Assembly (NCBI GenBank): GCA_017477505.1
Contig: JAFUVQ010000019.1
Coordinates: 1 to 64,000, forward strand
DNA from: Eubacterium sp.
GTDB taxonomy: Bacteria; Bacillota; Clostridia; Lachnospirales; Lachnospiraceae
Direction of reading: 5' to 3'
Length of the DNA: 64,000 nucleotides
Shown here: positions 17,801-27,400 of the stretch, piece after piece
Position numbering within the stretch: the first letter of the stretch is position 1
Layout: each line of letters opens with the position of its first letter
The notes under the pieces: model-generated
What the model saw: only the letters and a program-made list of their open reading frames with translations
Told to the model about the DNA's origin: nothing
Database searches by the model: none
Translations under genes and position numbers: made by a program

Positions 17801-19916
17801 AGAAATCCCGCAGGGAGTGGATGTTATTCCGCTTGCACATGGAAAGCATATTGTTATTGATGATGTAACTTATAAAGCAGGCTCATTTTCAGAACGATGC
17901 GCTGAGGCCGGTATCAGGGACGATAATCTTTCACGTGCAATATTCAATCTTTATAATGAGAAAACCGAACTGTATGTAAAGATTATCCTTGCAGAAGGCG
18001 CAACTCGTGACATGCAGATGATGGCGCTTGACCTGATTTCAAAAGCATCTATCAATCCTGAGGATAAAGTGGCTCTGGCTTCACGTGACTATTTAACAAA
18101 GTTTCTTGGAAAAGATATAGTAGATGACAACAATATAGACATCATTAACGAACCGGAAGAAATCGCAGAAGAAGTGGTAGTTCTTCCGCTCGTACAGGGA
18201 AAGCGTATTGTTATTGATGATGTAACATATAAAGCAGGCTCATTTTCAGAACGCTGCTCAGAGGTTGGCATCAAGGACGATAATCTTTCACGTGCAATAT
18301 TTAATCTTACTAATGAGAAGACAGAGCTTTATGTAAGGAATATTCTTGCAGAGGGCGCAACTCATGATACTCAGATGATGGCACTTGAACTGATGTCTAA
18401 GAAAGCTATCAATCCTGAGGATAAAAAAGCCCAGGCATCTCTCAACTACATAACAAAGTACATTGCAAAAGAGAGAATTAAAGACAAGGGTGACGTTAAG
18501 CCTGAATTTGATGCAAGTAAGAAATCTGCGAAGTCCGAAAGTATGGAGGATTTCATCAGGAGAGTTGAGGCAAACGACAGAGCTATCCAGGAACAGAGAA
18601 AAAAGGCAAATGAGCTGAGTGACAATGTCGACGTAACCAAACTGAACAAGAAGGATCAGAAGAATCTGAAGAAGAAACTTAATGATCTTGAGAAGACTGA
18701 TCAGAAGGCTCGTTCAAAGAACCTGAAGGAAATCGATAAGAGCCTTGACAGACTGAATAAAAATAAAAATGAAAATGTGATTAAAACGGCGGAAACTAAG
18801 TCTGCAATCAAGACTGAAGTCAAAACACCGGTAACTCCTGCTGAAACACCAAAGCCGCTTACTTCTGCAGAAAAGAAGAAGGCAGAGAAGCTGGCAAAGG
18901 AAAAGGCTGCAAATCAGGAGAAATACAAGGAATATATAAGGGCTCATCTGGGATACAGGTTTACAAAAGAGAGCCGTAAAGTAATGCAGGATAAGCTTTC
19001 AAAGGCTATAGGTGCCCAGATAGTACTTGATACAAAACCGGAAGCCAAGTATGACGTTTCAAAAATTCATAAGATAGCAGCAGTGGTAAACAAGAAATTT
19101 GCATTGGACAGTCTTTCGGATGAGCAGATTAAGGGAATTCTGAAGCACCCTGAGGATCTTAAGGACAATATGAATAATCTCTACATTACTACATACAGTG
19201 TAGTTAATGGAGATAACTTTAAGAAGAAGCTTGAGGATTTGGTCGAGATAAGTCCTTATGCAACTGAGAAGGATCCAAAGTATACCAAATTCATTGATAC
19301 CGTAAAGAAATTTGCTGAAATGCCGGTACCTGAAAAGGCTTCCCACCTCAGGGATGCGGCCTTTACTCTGACGTCTGCTGCTGAAAACTTCCTCAGCAAA
19401 AAGAGAAAGCTTGTCGGTACAGATAAGAAAAAAGTCGATTCAGCGCTGCATACACTTGCTATTCTTAAGGAAGAAGCACCTGGTATTGCAAATGTAGTTA
19501 ACCGTATCGTTGAAAACACCAATAAGCTGTATGGCTACAAGAAGACTTCGAAGAATTATATCAAGCTTGGAAACTACGGCGGGGATAAAGTGGAAGCTTT
19601 AGCTGCTGAGAAGAGAGGAGAATGGGTTAATTTCGAAATTACCGATGAATTCCTCGAAGGGCATGAATATGATCTTCAGTCAAAGAAAGACATGGAAGCA
19701 GTCAAAAAGGTCAGAAGTGCTAAAGACCTGGATAAGTATGCTACGGAGCTTTATAAGGAGTCAGATAAGGTCATCAAAAGTGTTAATGAAATGAATAAGC
19801 ATGCGGAAATTGTTCATAAAGAGACAGATAAACGCTTAGGCGAAACGAGTAACCCGACTTCAAACCTGGCATCAACGACGCCAAAGTCAAAGTTGGGAAA
19901 AGGAAGGGTAAAATAA
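14814..19916 (+). CDS. Giant protein with N-terminal papain/C39-like cysteine protease domain
   Basis: A 1700-residue protein with no signal peptide. Residues about 165-345 hold a papain-fold-type core: YQTSGNGCWSCT puts the likely nucleophile at Cys181, with an upstream Gln as possible oxyanion residue, and DGGHYITIVG gives the general base at His310. The product at 19935 has the same core. Residues about 850-962 are a dense Glu/Lys/Arg helix (EEQKKLEEQRKLEEQ type). Residues about 982-1219 are two tandem copies of a 119-residue unit containing VIDDVTYKAGSFSERC. The remaining C-terminal third is helical, ending in a basic tail. AAGGAGAAATA precedes the ATG. The domain assignment rests on the CW and GH(Y) motifs, and the true substrate is unknown. 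It may be a processing protease for this cluster or an effector. Expression is probably from the promoter at 11549. Confidence 0.68.
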   Translation: MGDLRNNINITEKDINELLKEASKAYGSKNVDVNNYKKRFKGLHTVQEKQQLFLEIVNKYPSAWEFETYKDDPKTESNDVINKRFLDHEKTILPFEMRNSGNEDKIEQYLVSNPKLNIKGKARLMKRLETIDKVRIINDQSKSRSEGVEPFNNRPKLITTPNGGVRLDIHMPKYQTSGNGCWSCTTQMLLQGRGIHNVTQEDIRSFRPDYSDGKLASESKKPPVLDKAFNKGEMQNVIDMGDAALNFAPDTMMRSLNILRLGEAEIVLKKKFTQKEKEDYLNNAVKLIRKQITETIIDTRSPLGISDGGHYITIVGIEGDDILTQSSTNNPADQIVRENINTYFKNILRGKRHVELAWLEDIQLAQNGKTFYNVPSSTLELNPDGTLKMPPALILDDNNREKAEQEYNGFRVRLYAGKEDTDKDRQSRDLLVDGVVKYEQAYFPKKVNADNLRRKARDRKPEEEQQLRQSTTKLLGYDPIEEKVVKETKDDFSISSNRPTLENVEEVSVLKDDALNVSQARLDHEERIKDRVESYVRNASVGRVARTKEIVNSLNTIVGKNANWTPEKEADITNNIGAIVAFKLKESYDAMIPVLRTMGNNKKADELKARYDKIMEGLRNNPDNDLRGENGKKYRGWKEGEGIVIGDGKIKITHAFSRNEELYDAVNLLASISDSISIGVDLKQTKVNNTSVTYDPSPLSRCVESIQEIASYDNGNYLKACAENPKLYEMMKSTTKLPTTDMKVLKTPYKKSSNMMKSYLKMGLGASTMLTGEYDLQKYKQNGIYVYGTNGTESYKSGAKNYIEGYNALMSKGKPTKDGKKVFDSIGLDTTTFNTQNLDVKPAVKQLPKSEFQIKAEQEIADQKKREAEEKKRREEQRLAEEQKRREEQKKLEEQRKLEEQKKLEEQRKLEEQRLAEEKKLAEEKRLAEEKLAAEKRLAEEKLAEEKRIAEEKRRLEEEAKNKDQDKKEDNKEEIKNDIKDDIVNDNNINIINEAEEIPQGVDVIPLAHGKHIVIDDVTYKAGSFSERCAEAGIRDDNLSRAIFNLYNEKTELYVKIILAEGATRDMQMMALDLISKASINPEDKVALASRDYLTKFLGKDIVDDNNIDIINEPEEIAEEVVVLPLVQGKRIVIDDVTYKAGSFSERCSEVGIKDDNLSRAIFNLTNEKTELYVRNILAEGATHDTQMMALELMSKKAINPEDKKAQASLNYITKYIAKERIKDKGDVKPEFDASKKSAKSESMEDFIRRVEANDRAIQEQRKKANELSDNVDVTKLNKKDQKNLKKKLNDLEKTDQKARSKNLKEIDKSLDRLNKNKNENVIKTAETKSAIKTEVKTPVTPAETPKPLTSAEKKKAEKLAKEKAANQEKYKEYIRAHLGYRFTKESRKVMQDKLSKAIGAQIVLDTKPEAKYDVSKIHKIAAVVNKKFALDSLSDEQIKGILKHPEDLKDNMNNLYITTYSVVNGDNFKKKLEDLVEISPYATEKDPKYTKFIDTVKKFAEMPVPEKASHLRDAAFTLTSAAENFLSKKRKLVGTDKKKVDSALHTLAILKEEAPGIANVVNRIVENTNKLYGYKKTSKNYIKLGNYGGDKVEALAAEKRGEWVNFEITDEFLEGHEYDLQSKKDMEAVKKVRSAKDLDKYATELYKESDKVIKSVNEMNKHAEIVHKETDKRLGETSNPTSNLASTTPKSKLGKGRVK
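17755..18470 (+). repeat. Tandem 357-bp repeat within the giant protease gene
   Basis: Two adjacent in-frame copies with a 357-bp (119-codon) period. GACAACAATATA occurs at 17769 and 18126, and long identical stretches such as TCACGTGCAATATT recur in both. The high nucleotide identity points to a recent duplication. Confidence 0.85.
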
Positions 19917-19934
19917 TAATGGGAGGTAGATGAC

Positions 19935-22900
19935 ATGCCACCAAAACCATATATACAGTTTAATCCGAAGACTCATACTTTCTATGATCAGGATGAGAAA
20001 ACAGAAAAAACTACGATTAACGATTATGCGCCGGTTCTGGAGAATCTTACTGAAGAGATTATCACAACAGGTAATCTTGAAACTCTTCAGAGTTTTTGGG
20101 ATGAGAAAAAAGATACTCTGAATGAGCAGGAAAAGGTTTATATGCAGAGCCGTATCAATGCCGCAGTAGAATTTGAGAAGGCCAGAAATAAATCCTTGGA
20201 GAATCTTGCAAAGGGTCAGAATCCGCCTGTACCGGAGACTGATAAAGTCAATGGATATACCGGTCTTTCAAATATCCATTCTGAGAATTATCAGACAAGC
20301 GGCAATGGCTGCTGGTCGGTTGCATATTCAAACCTCCTCAGAAGCCGTGGGGTAGAGCTTTCTCAGGAAGCTATACGTGGCTGGAGACCTGACCATAAAA
20401 AGGATCCGGCAACGCCTCAGGAAAAGAAAAACCAGGAAAGAATAAGGCATTCAGCTGCCAAGCGTATGAATGAGGATACTGTTAATAATATCATGGATAT
20501 GGCAGATATTATGGCAGAGGTTCTTCCAAATACAGCCATGTCTTCCATTAAAATAGATCCCTTAGATAAAAAGACTTTTTTTGTGGATGGGAAGACTCCG
20601 ACTGATGAGGAGATGAAAAAAATTCAGAATTACTTTGATATTAAGGCAGAAACTGAGCTGAAAAAGACAATCCTTAATGCTATTTCGTATAACAATTCTC
20701 CTATCGCCATGCTCGTTGGCGGGCATTATATGACCATTACGGGTATAAATGATGATATGACTAAGCTTCGTGTAGAGGATTCAGTCCAGGCAGAGTCAAA
20801 AGACCGTACCAGGGAGATGACTTTCGAAGAAATCATGAAATTAGCCTTCTATCCTCATCAGAATCCCGAAGGAAAAATGGTTGAGCCCATTGGTATAGAA
20901 TTGCAGTGGCTTCATGATTTAAAACCTATAGAATATGAAAACAAGCAAGTTGAAAATAAAGCGATTCTGATTGAGCATGATAAAGACTTTGTTAAAGTTG
21001 ATGCTGAAGGATCGGTTAAGGTAGATGTTCCTAAGACTAATAAAACGGCCGGCGTTTATGGAAATATAGGAAATGGACAGTATCTTGGTGCCGGCGTGAG
21101 TGACATAAAAACCTTTGATCTTAAGGGACTGTCAGAGTACGTCGGAAAAAATGTTACCTCACTTTATGGTACAGACGGCAACTTTCCATTTGCAAATACA
21201 GATTCATATTATCCGAAGAAGGTTATATTCCCCGGAGATCCGGAGCTGAAGAAGTATATCACGAATCCGGAAGTTACGACTACGTTAAATACAACTACAG
21301 TTCAGACAGATACCATACAGTCGAACCCTACAACTACGGTTCAGACGGATACAATAAACATCCCTCCAAACTTTATACAGAACTCCGATGTGACTCAGAA
21401 GGGTGTGGAGACTATTATAAATTCCGTAAATAATCAGAATCCACCAACGACAGAACAGCCGCATCAGTTCAGCGAAGAATTTAGGGGCAGTTTAATAGCT
21501 CTGGATGACAAGATAGAGCTTGTTCATGGAAAAGACAATAAATTTGCCAAGGATCGTCTTCAGCAGGATTTCAATCTCCTTATCGATGAGATAAAGAAGG
21601 ATCCGTTTATCCAAAACAGTATAAATGATCCTAATTGGGAAAATACTTATAGAAATGGATTTGAGAATAATCCTGAAAGCTTTACCGTGAATATGATTCA
21701 TAGTATGGTGAACAATTTCGGTCTTCAGAATCAGGTGAACCTTATAAGTAAGCCGGCAGGTCAGGTTGACCCAGCTGCTTTAAATCTGGTTAACCCTAAT
21801 CAGCCACAGCCGCAGCCACAGCCGACGATAATAGCTAATTCGGATACGACCCAGATAGTGAATAACATCAATCTGACAAACCATGCATCGAATATAATAA
21901 ATAATACAAATCCGACACAGACGCAGAATCCGAACGGCCCTGTTTATATACCTCTTCCGGTAAGAGAAGTTGGATTCAACTCAGGTTTTATAGATCACTT
22001 AAAGGAAGTAAGACAAAAGGTTGACGCGGCTCAGAATAATAATATGGCTCCGGATGCACTTGAAGCACATATGGGACCGCAGGTACGAAGGCTGAAGGAG
22101 TATATTAATACCAATCTTACTTTTAAGAATGAACTCGGGTCTGACTGGGAGCAGAATTTTGACTCACAGTATGCCCGGAATCCGCTTGGAACTGTAAATG
22201 GTATGATTAATACCATTTCAACGAAATATTTCTTGCAAAATGCAGTTCCTGTAAGCGGAACGGAGAGGTTTGTAAATCAGCCTGCGCCGGTACAGACGCA
22301 GCCAAATACAACCCAGACGCAGCCAAATACAACCCAGACGCAGCCAAATACAGACCAGACGCAGCCAAATACAGACCAGACGCAGCCAAATACAGACCAG
22401 ACACAGCCGAATACAAATCAGACACAGCCAGATACTAACCCCGATAATCCATTAAGGGATCCCAATAATATTGATATTGATGCAAAGATCAAGCAGAACT
22501 GGGATGCTATGAACTGGAAGGGAGAGGAAGCCGGGGATGATCTTGATGATGACGAATTAGACATTGACAATGATACCCGCCGGTTATCAGTTGACATCAC
22601 TGATGAAGATGCCGTACATGATAATCAGGAAATGGATGTAGAAATGCGAAGCACTATGCTCGCAGAAATCATTTCTCTTGCTGAGCTGAAAGCAAGAAAG
22701 GTAAAGAGAGGTGAAGTAAATCCTAAGGTTTCTGTGGATGAGATGAATACTCATGTGCAGAAAATAATGGATGATCCGGCTTTCAGAAGGCTATTCGAGA
22801 CCGGAAAGGATAAGCAGATCATTGAGAATAAGAGCCTGTATGACCTTAGAAGAGGACTCAGAGAATGTGTTGATGAGATAAAGAACGAGAAGAAGTATGA

Positions 22901-23702
22901 CCAGGGGGCAAGAAAAGATCTCATACAGAAGAGAAGCAGATATCTTGCCAAGAAACTGGAGGATACAAAAACCGGTTCTTATGACAAAAAGGGATGGATC
23001 AGCCGTAAGAAGAATACAACTGAGTTCGACAGCGTACTTGCTGCGATAAAGGATACCGGGAACGGAAATATATCCAACAGGGGATTAAAAGAATCTGTTG
23101 AAATCGTTAAGAAATATCTAAACGGCAAGGAAGGCGAGAGAAGCAGAGGTTTCGGTCGTGAAAGATGGGATCTCTGTATGACATACCTTAAGGAAGTAAT
23201 GCCGAGGAATGAATTTGAGGCTTACTGCAAAGAAATCAATAAAGCGCGTAAAGTCGAGAATAAGCCATCAGACGATCTATTTGTTTCACCTGAAATGTTC
23301 GGTTATCCGAAAGAACCTGTTACCAGTATGATGAATGAGTTGAAGAACCGCATCAGAAAAGGACAGGGCACCGAACGGGATTTTGCAACCGCAATCGCCA
23401 TTAGAAAGCTTTGTGATGAGAATGGAAGATTCAAGCTTAATACTAATGTTGATAGCAAGGAAGCAAGAAGACGTATTACCCGTGAGACCGAGAAAATCAT
23501 GAGACAGGATAATTTCAAGCGATTTATGAGTGATGTGCCTGCCAATGAAAGAGTAGAGATGCTTAAGGGTAACTGTAACAAGCTTCTGAAATATGAACAG
23601 CGTGTACGCCAGGCAAATATGGAGATAGATACAGGTACCATTCATAGATCCAACACTATGGTAGCACGGGAAAACAGGCCGAAACAAAGGCTCAGTATTT
23701 AA
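19935..23702 (+). CDS. Giant protein with papain/C39-like cysteine protease domain, second copy
   Basis: A 1255-residue protein with no signal peptide. The protease-like core covers about residues 110-300: YQTSGNGCWSVAYSNLL places the candidate nucleophile at Cys126, and VGGHYMTITG gives His264, followed by a possible third residue in RVEDS. The core matches the upstream neighbour at 14814, which ends 18 nt before this ATG. Residues about 430-880 are Asn/Gln/Thr/Pro-rich linkers, including seven QTQPNT-like units near residue 790. Two helical blocks related to each other surround them, both with an F-x-x-x-L-G-x-(D/N)-W-E pattern (about residues 550 and 735). The C terminus has KIM-x-x-x-x-F-(R/K)-R-(L/F) twice and ends in a tail containing HRSNTMVA. 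GGGAGG precedes the start. The partner or target is unknown. Confidence 0.68.
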   Translation: MPPKPYIQFNPKTHTFYDQDEKTEKTTINDYAPVLENLTEEIITTGNLETLQSFWDEKKDTLNEQEKVYMQSRINAAVEFEKARNKSLENLAKGQNPPVPETDKVNGYTGLSNIHSENYQTSGNGCWSVAYSNLLRSRGVELSQEAIRGWRPDHKKDPATPQEKKNQERIRHSAAKRMNEDTVNNIMDMADIMAEVLPNTAMSSIKIDPLDKKTFFVDGKTPTDEEMKKIQNYFDIKAETELKKTILNAISYNNSPIAMLVGGHYMTITGINDDMTKLRVEDSVQAESKDRTREMTFEEIMKLAFYPHQNPEGKMVEPIGIELQWLHDLKPIEYENKQVENKAILIEHDKDFVKVDAEGSVKVDVPKTNKTAGVYGNIGNGQYLGAGVSDIKTFDLKGLSEYVGKNVTSLYGTDGNFPFANTDSYYPKKVIFPGDPELKKYITNPEVTTTLNTTTVQTDTIQSNPTTTVQTDTINIPPNFIQNSDVTQKGVETIINSVNNQNPPTTEQPHQFSEEFRGSLIALDDKIELVHGKDNKFAKDRLQQDFNLLIDEIKKDPFIQNSINDPNWENTYRNGFENNPESFTVNMIHSMVNNFGLQNQVNLISKPAGQVDPAALNLVNPNQPQPQPQPTIIANSDTTQIVNNINLTNHASNIINNTNPTQTQNPNGPVYIPLPVREVGFNSGFIDHLKEVRQKVDAAQNNNMAPDALEAHMGPQVRRLKEYINTNLTFKNELGSDWEQNFDSQYARNPLGTVNGMINTISTKYFLQNAVPVSGTERFVNQPAPVQTQPNTTQTQPNTTQTQPNTDQTQPNTDQTQPNTDQTQPNTNQTQPDTNPDNPLRDPNNIDIDAKIKQNWDAMNWKGEEAGDDLDDDELDIDNDTRRLSVDITDEDAVHDNQEMDVEMRSTMLAEIISLAELKARKVKRGEVNPKVSVDEMNTHVQKIMDDPAFRRLFETGKDKQIIENKSLYDLRRGLRECVDEIKNEKKYDQGARKDLIQKRSRYLAKKLEDTKTGSYDKKGWISRKKNTTEFDSVLAAIKDTGNGNISNRGLKESVEIVKKYLNGKEGERSRGFGRERWDLCMTYLKEVMPRNEFEAYCKEINKARKVENKPSDDLFVSPEMFGYPKEPVTSMMNELKNRIRKGQGTERDFATAIAIRKLCDENGRFKLNTNVDSKEARRRITRETEKIMRQDNFKRFMSDVPANERVEMLKGNCNKLLKYEQRVRQANMEIDTGTIHRSNTMVARENRPKQRLSI

Positions 23703-23716
23703 TTTGAGGCAGCAAA

Positions 23717-24268
23717 ATGATAAAAGAATTTGAAAGTGACCGTCTGATAATCAGGGGCTCTAATATGGATTATCTGGAGGCTATAGCTTCCTATTATACG
23801 GAAAATCGTGACTTTTTTGAGAAGTATGAGCCTGAACGAGACGATGTATATTACTCTCTTGAATATCAGAAGAGACTTCTTGAGTTTGAAGTTGCAAATA
23901 TGGAGAAGATGATCTCTGTGTATTACTATTACTCGCTTAAGGAAGAACCGGATAAAGTCATAGGATCACTGAGTTTCTCCAGAATAAGAAAGGAACCTTA
24001 TGCCAGCACGATATTCGGTTATAACATTCACGAAGCATATCAGGGCCATGGTTACTGCACCGAGGCCTGTGAGGCTTCTATAGACGTGCTTATTGAAGAA
24101 GCGGATATTCACAGAATTGAGTCAAGAGTGCTGCCGGATAATCTAAAGAGTATTCGGGTACTTGAAAGACTTGGGTTTTTCTGTGAAGGATTTGAGAGAG
24201 CAAGCATACTGATAGGTGGGGATTTCAGAGACCACCTTAGATATGCATGGATAAATGAATATTATTAG
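23717..24268 (+). CDS. GNAT-family N-acetyltransferase (RimJ/RimL-like)
   Basis: A 183-residue acetyltransferase of the RimJ/RimL group, transferring acetyl from acetyl-CoA to an amine, often a protein N terminus. The acetyl-CoA-binding motif is seen as YQGHGYCTEA near residue 110. RVLPDNLKSIRVLERLGF near 145 is the usual motif B ending. It starts 14 nt after the giant protein gene and is probably the last gene of that unit, since a terminator follows at 24274. It could modify the neighbouring proteins, which is only a guess from position. Housekeeping function cannot be excluded. Confidence 0.88.
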   Translation: MIKEFESDRLIIRGSNMDYLEAIASYYTENRDFFEKYEPERDDVYYSLEYQKRLLEFEVANMEKMISVYYYYSLKEEPDKVIGSLSFSRIRKEPYASTIFGYNIHEAYQGHGYCTEACEASIDVLIEEADIHRIESRVLPDNLKSIRVLERLGFFCEGFERASILIGGDFRDHLRYAWINEYY

Positions 24269-24273
24269 TTTGC

Positions 24274-24305
24274 AAAATGGGATCAGTGTGTCTGGTCCCA
24301 TTTTT
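24274..24305 (+). terminator. Rho-independent terminator
   Basis: AAAATGGGA with its complement TCCCATTTT forms a stem of about 12 bp with a 7-nt loop and a run of T. Its T run merges into the shared-motif promoter that begins at 24304. Confidence 0.8.
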
Positions 24306-24338
24306 GTTGCACTTTTGTTGCGTTTTATCATGTATTAT
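24304..24338 (+). promoter_or_regulatory. Shared-motif promoter, copy B
   Basis: TTGTTGCACTTTTGTTG at 24304-24320, 12 nt, then TATTAT at 24333-24338. It precedes the gene at 24411 by about 70 nt and starts inside the T tract of the preceding terminator. Confidence 0.7.
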
Positions 24339-24410
24339 AGGAAAGAAACAAGCAGTCGATTTATGATACTGGCAGCTGATTTATGATACAGGCTGTCAAG
24401 GAGGTATTTC

Positions 24411-27400
24411 ATGAAGGAAAATGATTATAGCCGTGAGGAAGGCCAGGACATTCTTGATCAACAGGATGAAGAAATAAGAAAAGCCAATAATCAGCTAAAT
24501 GAAATCAGAAAAAAGAATAAGAAAAATGTCAAGGGGCAAAAGCAAACCAGACAGGAGCGTGACAAAAAAAGACTGCGTATAAGGGAAGAGACTAAGAAGA
24601 AGAATGCTGATGGCCGTGCGAGACGCGAAAAAAACAGGCAGGAGATTCGCAAGAAGTACGAGGATAAAAAGAAAGCCAAAGAGAATCAGCTTAACAATCT
24701 TTTCTCTGAGTTTCTGGATGATGAAAATGATCTTGATAATATCATCGCTCCGGGACAGAATGACCAGTATGTATTCAATCAGGAAGAATGGGATATTGTT
24801 GATGAGGCTCCGGTAGATGAAGCTGCTGAACAGCGCAGGCGTGAAGCTGAACAAAAGGCCTGGGAAGAAGAAGAGAAGCAATTAAGGGCAGAGGCTGATC
24901 AGCTTGTGAAAGATTACCAGCAGGAAGAACAGCGACGTCAGCAGGAAGAAGAGCGACGTCAGCAGGAAGAACAACACCACCAGCAGGAAGAACAACAGCG
25001 TCAGCAGGGAAGAGACGAATATGAGTGGCACCTGAATACGTTTCGTGCTGATGCAAACGAAGGTTTCAGGAGCATCACAAAAGTCTATGGCCCTGATGGC
25101 AGGCTGCCCCGTGGATTGGGCTATGAACATCCTGAAGAATATGATGATATTCAATTGGAGGTTCCGGAGGGATTCAGTAAAGAACTGATTGCGGCCATCG
25201 TTATAGGCGCAGCTATGGATAGAAGCAGGCTGAATGAGAATCTTTCAGAACCTGTAACAGATGCTGATCCGATCAATGATAACAGGAAGCATTTTCTGAA
25301 CAGCATACTTAAAGGTGATCCCAATGATAAGAATTTTGTTCCTATCATGATACTGGCTAAGAAGGAAGCGGCTCAGGCTATTAAAGAATATAAAGAAAAC
25401 GGAACTGACAAATCCATCAAGAGATATCTTCGGAATTTTGCAGATTATGCTGCCGGGAATTCCTCAGAGTTAGATGCTTCAAAAGGTATAGATACGGAGG
25501 AAATCACTACATCGCAGTTAGGGCAGATGTTTTGCCAGAAGTATGTTATTGATGGTAAATTCAAAGTTGAGCCGAATACTCATGATACAACTAAGATTCA
25601 GAAACTGAGACTGAGTTCATACTCAAAACAGATGGATAGTCTTATGAGTGCCCAGTCATCCAAGTTGAAACTGGTAAATGAAGCGGCTACACTGTCAGTT
25701 CAGCAAAAAGAAGCCCTGGCTGAGGAGATGATCCTTAATTCATTTATTTCAAATATAGCAACAAAAAGCAGGAAGGATATTCCGCAGAAAGTAGCCGACA
25801 ATCAGAAGCAGGCTTTCAGAAATATAGGAATAGATGAGACAAGCCCTGATTGGAATGGGACAGCCCTTAAGCAGGATGGAAAGACCGCACTCCAGGCAAA
25901 AAAGGCGGCTAACGCCTATAGCAGGAATCAGATAACTGAATTTGAGGCTCTTACGGGCGCTCCTACCGGAATTAATGTTATTAAGGGGAAATATCGCGAT
26001 GCGATAAAGAATTCAGACTTATACAGAAATGTAGTAAATGCAAACTCAAAAAATGCAATGCTTGATGCACTTATGGCTGTTGAGAAGGAGTCAGCAAAGG
26101 GATTCAAGGAGGTATTTCCTGATATAGAAGTTACCGGATATTCAGTTGCCTTGAATAATGGCAGAAAGGAAAAACTCAGTGAAGAGCTTAAGGAAGTAAG
26201 AAAGGCTACGGTTGATGCATCCTTATCAGAAGAACTCACATACAATGTGAATACATATGGATTATTATCACTTAATCCCCAGTCTGTTACGAATAATGCC
26301 CGGATGATAGAGGAAATCTATCAGACGGTTAAGAGTAATAATTATCGTGGCGGTTCTCCGAATTATGACGACATGAAGAATAAACTTGAGGAACTGAGGA
26401 ATTATACACGGGATCTTGCCAGGTATAATGACACCATAGGTTCCAGGGACGCAAAAAAATATCAGAAGCTTGTGAAAGAGTTTGATGATCTGTCAGAAAA
26501 GTATCTTACGGAAAAGACTACAGTAAGTGGTTCCTATGCCCGTAACAGAGTGGCAGGAGTGAAGAATGCCAGACTTAAGATTTTGGCAAGCATGCCTAAT
26601 ATAGACCATGCAGTCAAGACAATGCAGGAGGATAAGCTTGAAGAGGTCATAGGAGATAAGTTTAAAAATTTTGATGATTTCAGTTCGGAAAATCAGAAAA
26701 ATACATATTACGGAAATAAATACAGGTCAGTTCACTCGAGAACTATACCATTTGGCGCTAAAAAATATACCCTGGGAAGAACGGCCGGTATATCCGTAGC
26801 AATGCTTGCCCTTGCGGCAACCGGTGAATATACTCTTGAGGATCTCATGGATCCCGAAAAGAAAAAGAATGAAAAGGCTGAAATGTTTGATAAAGTGGCT
26901 ACCGCCATGAAGAACAGCAATAGGCCTGAAAACCAGAAGTGGATAGCTGAGCAGATATATAAGGGACAGAAAGCCACCGATAAGATATTTAACGAAGAAA
27001 TGAAATATGTGGATTTCAGCAACCCGGATGTCCTGAAGGATAAAAAGATGGGAATGCTATGTAATCTCTATGAAGCAAGATTTGATGCTGAGCAGGAACT
27101 GACAAGAGAATGTTCCGATGAATATATAGCTATTGCCCGGAAAGAAAATCCAAATATAAGGACAAAGGCAGATATAAAAGTTGTCGAGTCTCCGTTGACC
27201 GATATTTCCAAGACAATTAATACTATGAAAACTTATGCCGTTAAGGCGGTTACAGAGAAGAATCCGGATGTTTTGAAGGATGCTGTGGCAAATCTTATGG
27301 CTTGTCGTCCAAAGATTGATGCATACCTTAAGTTAATGAATGATACCCGTGAGGAAAAGGGAGACAATCCGGTTAATGAGTGGTTTCCTGAGGGTACGTC

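Noticed and set aside
22290-22440. Short tandem DNA repeats as a possible iteron or array
   Set aside because: They encode in-frame QTQPNT units within the gene at 19935.
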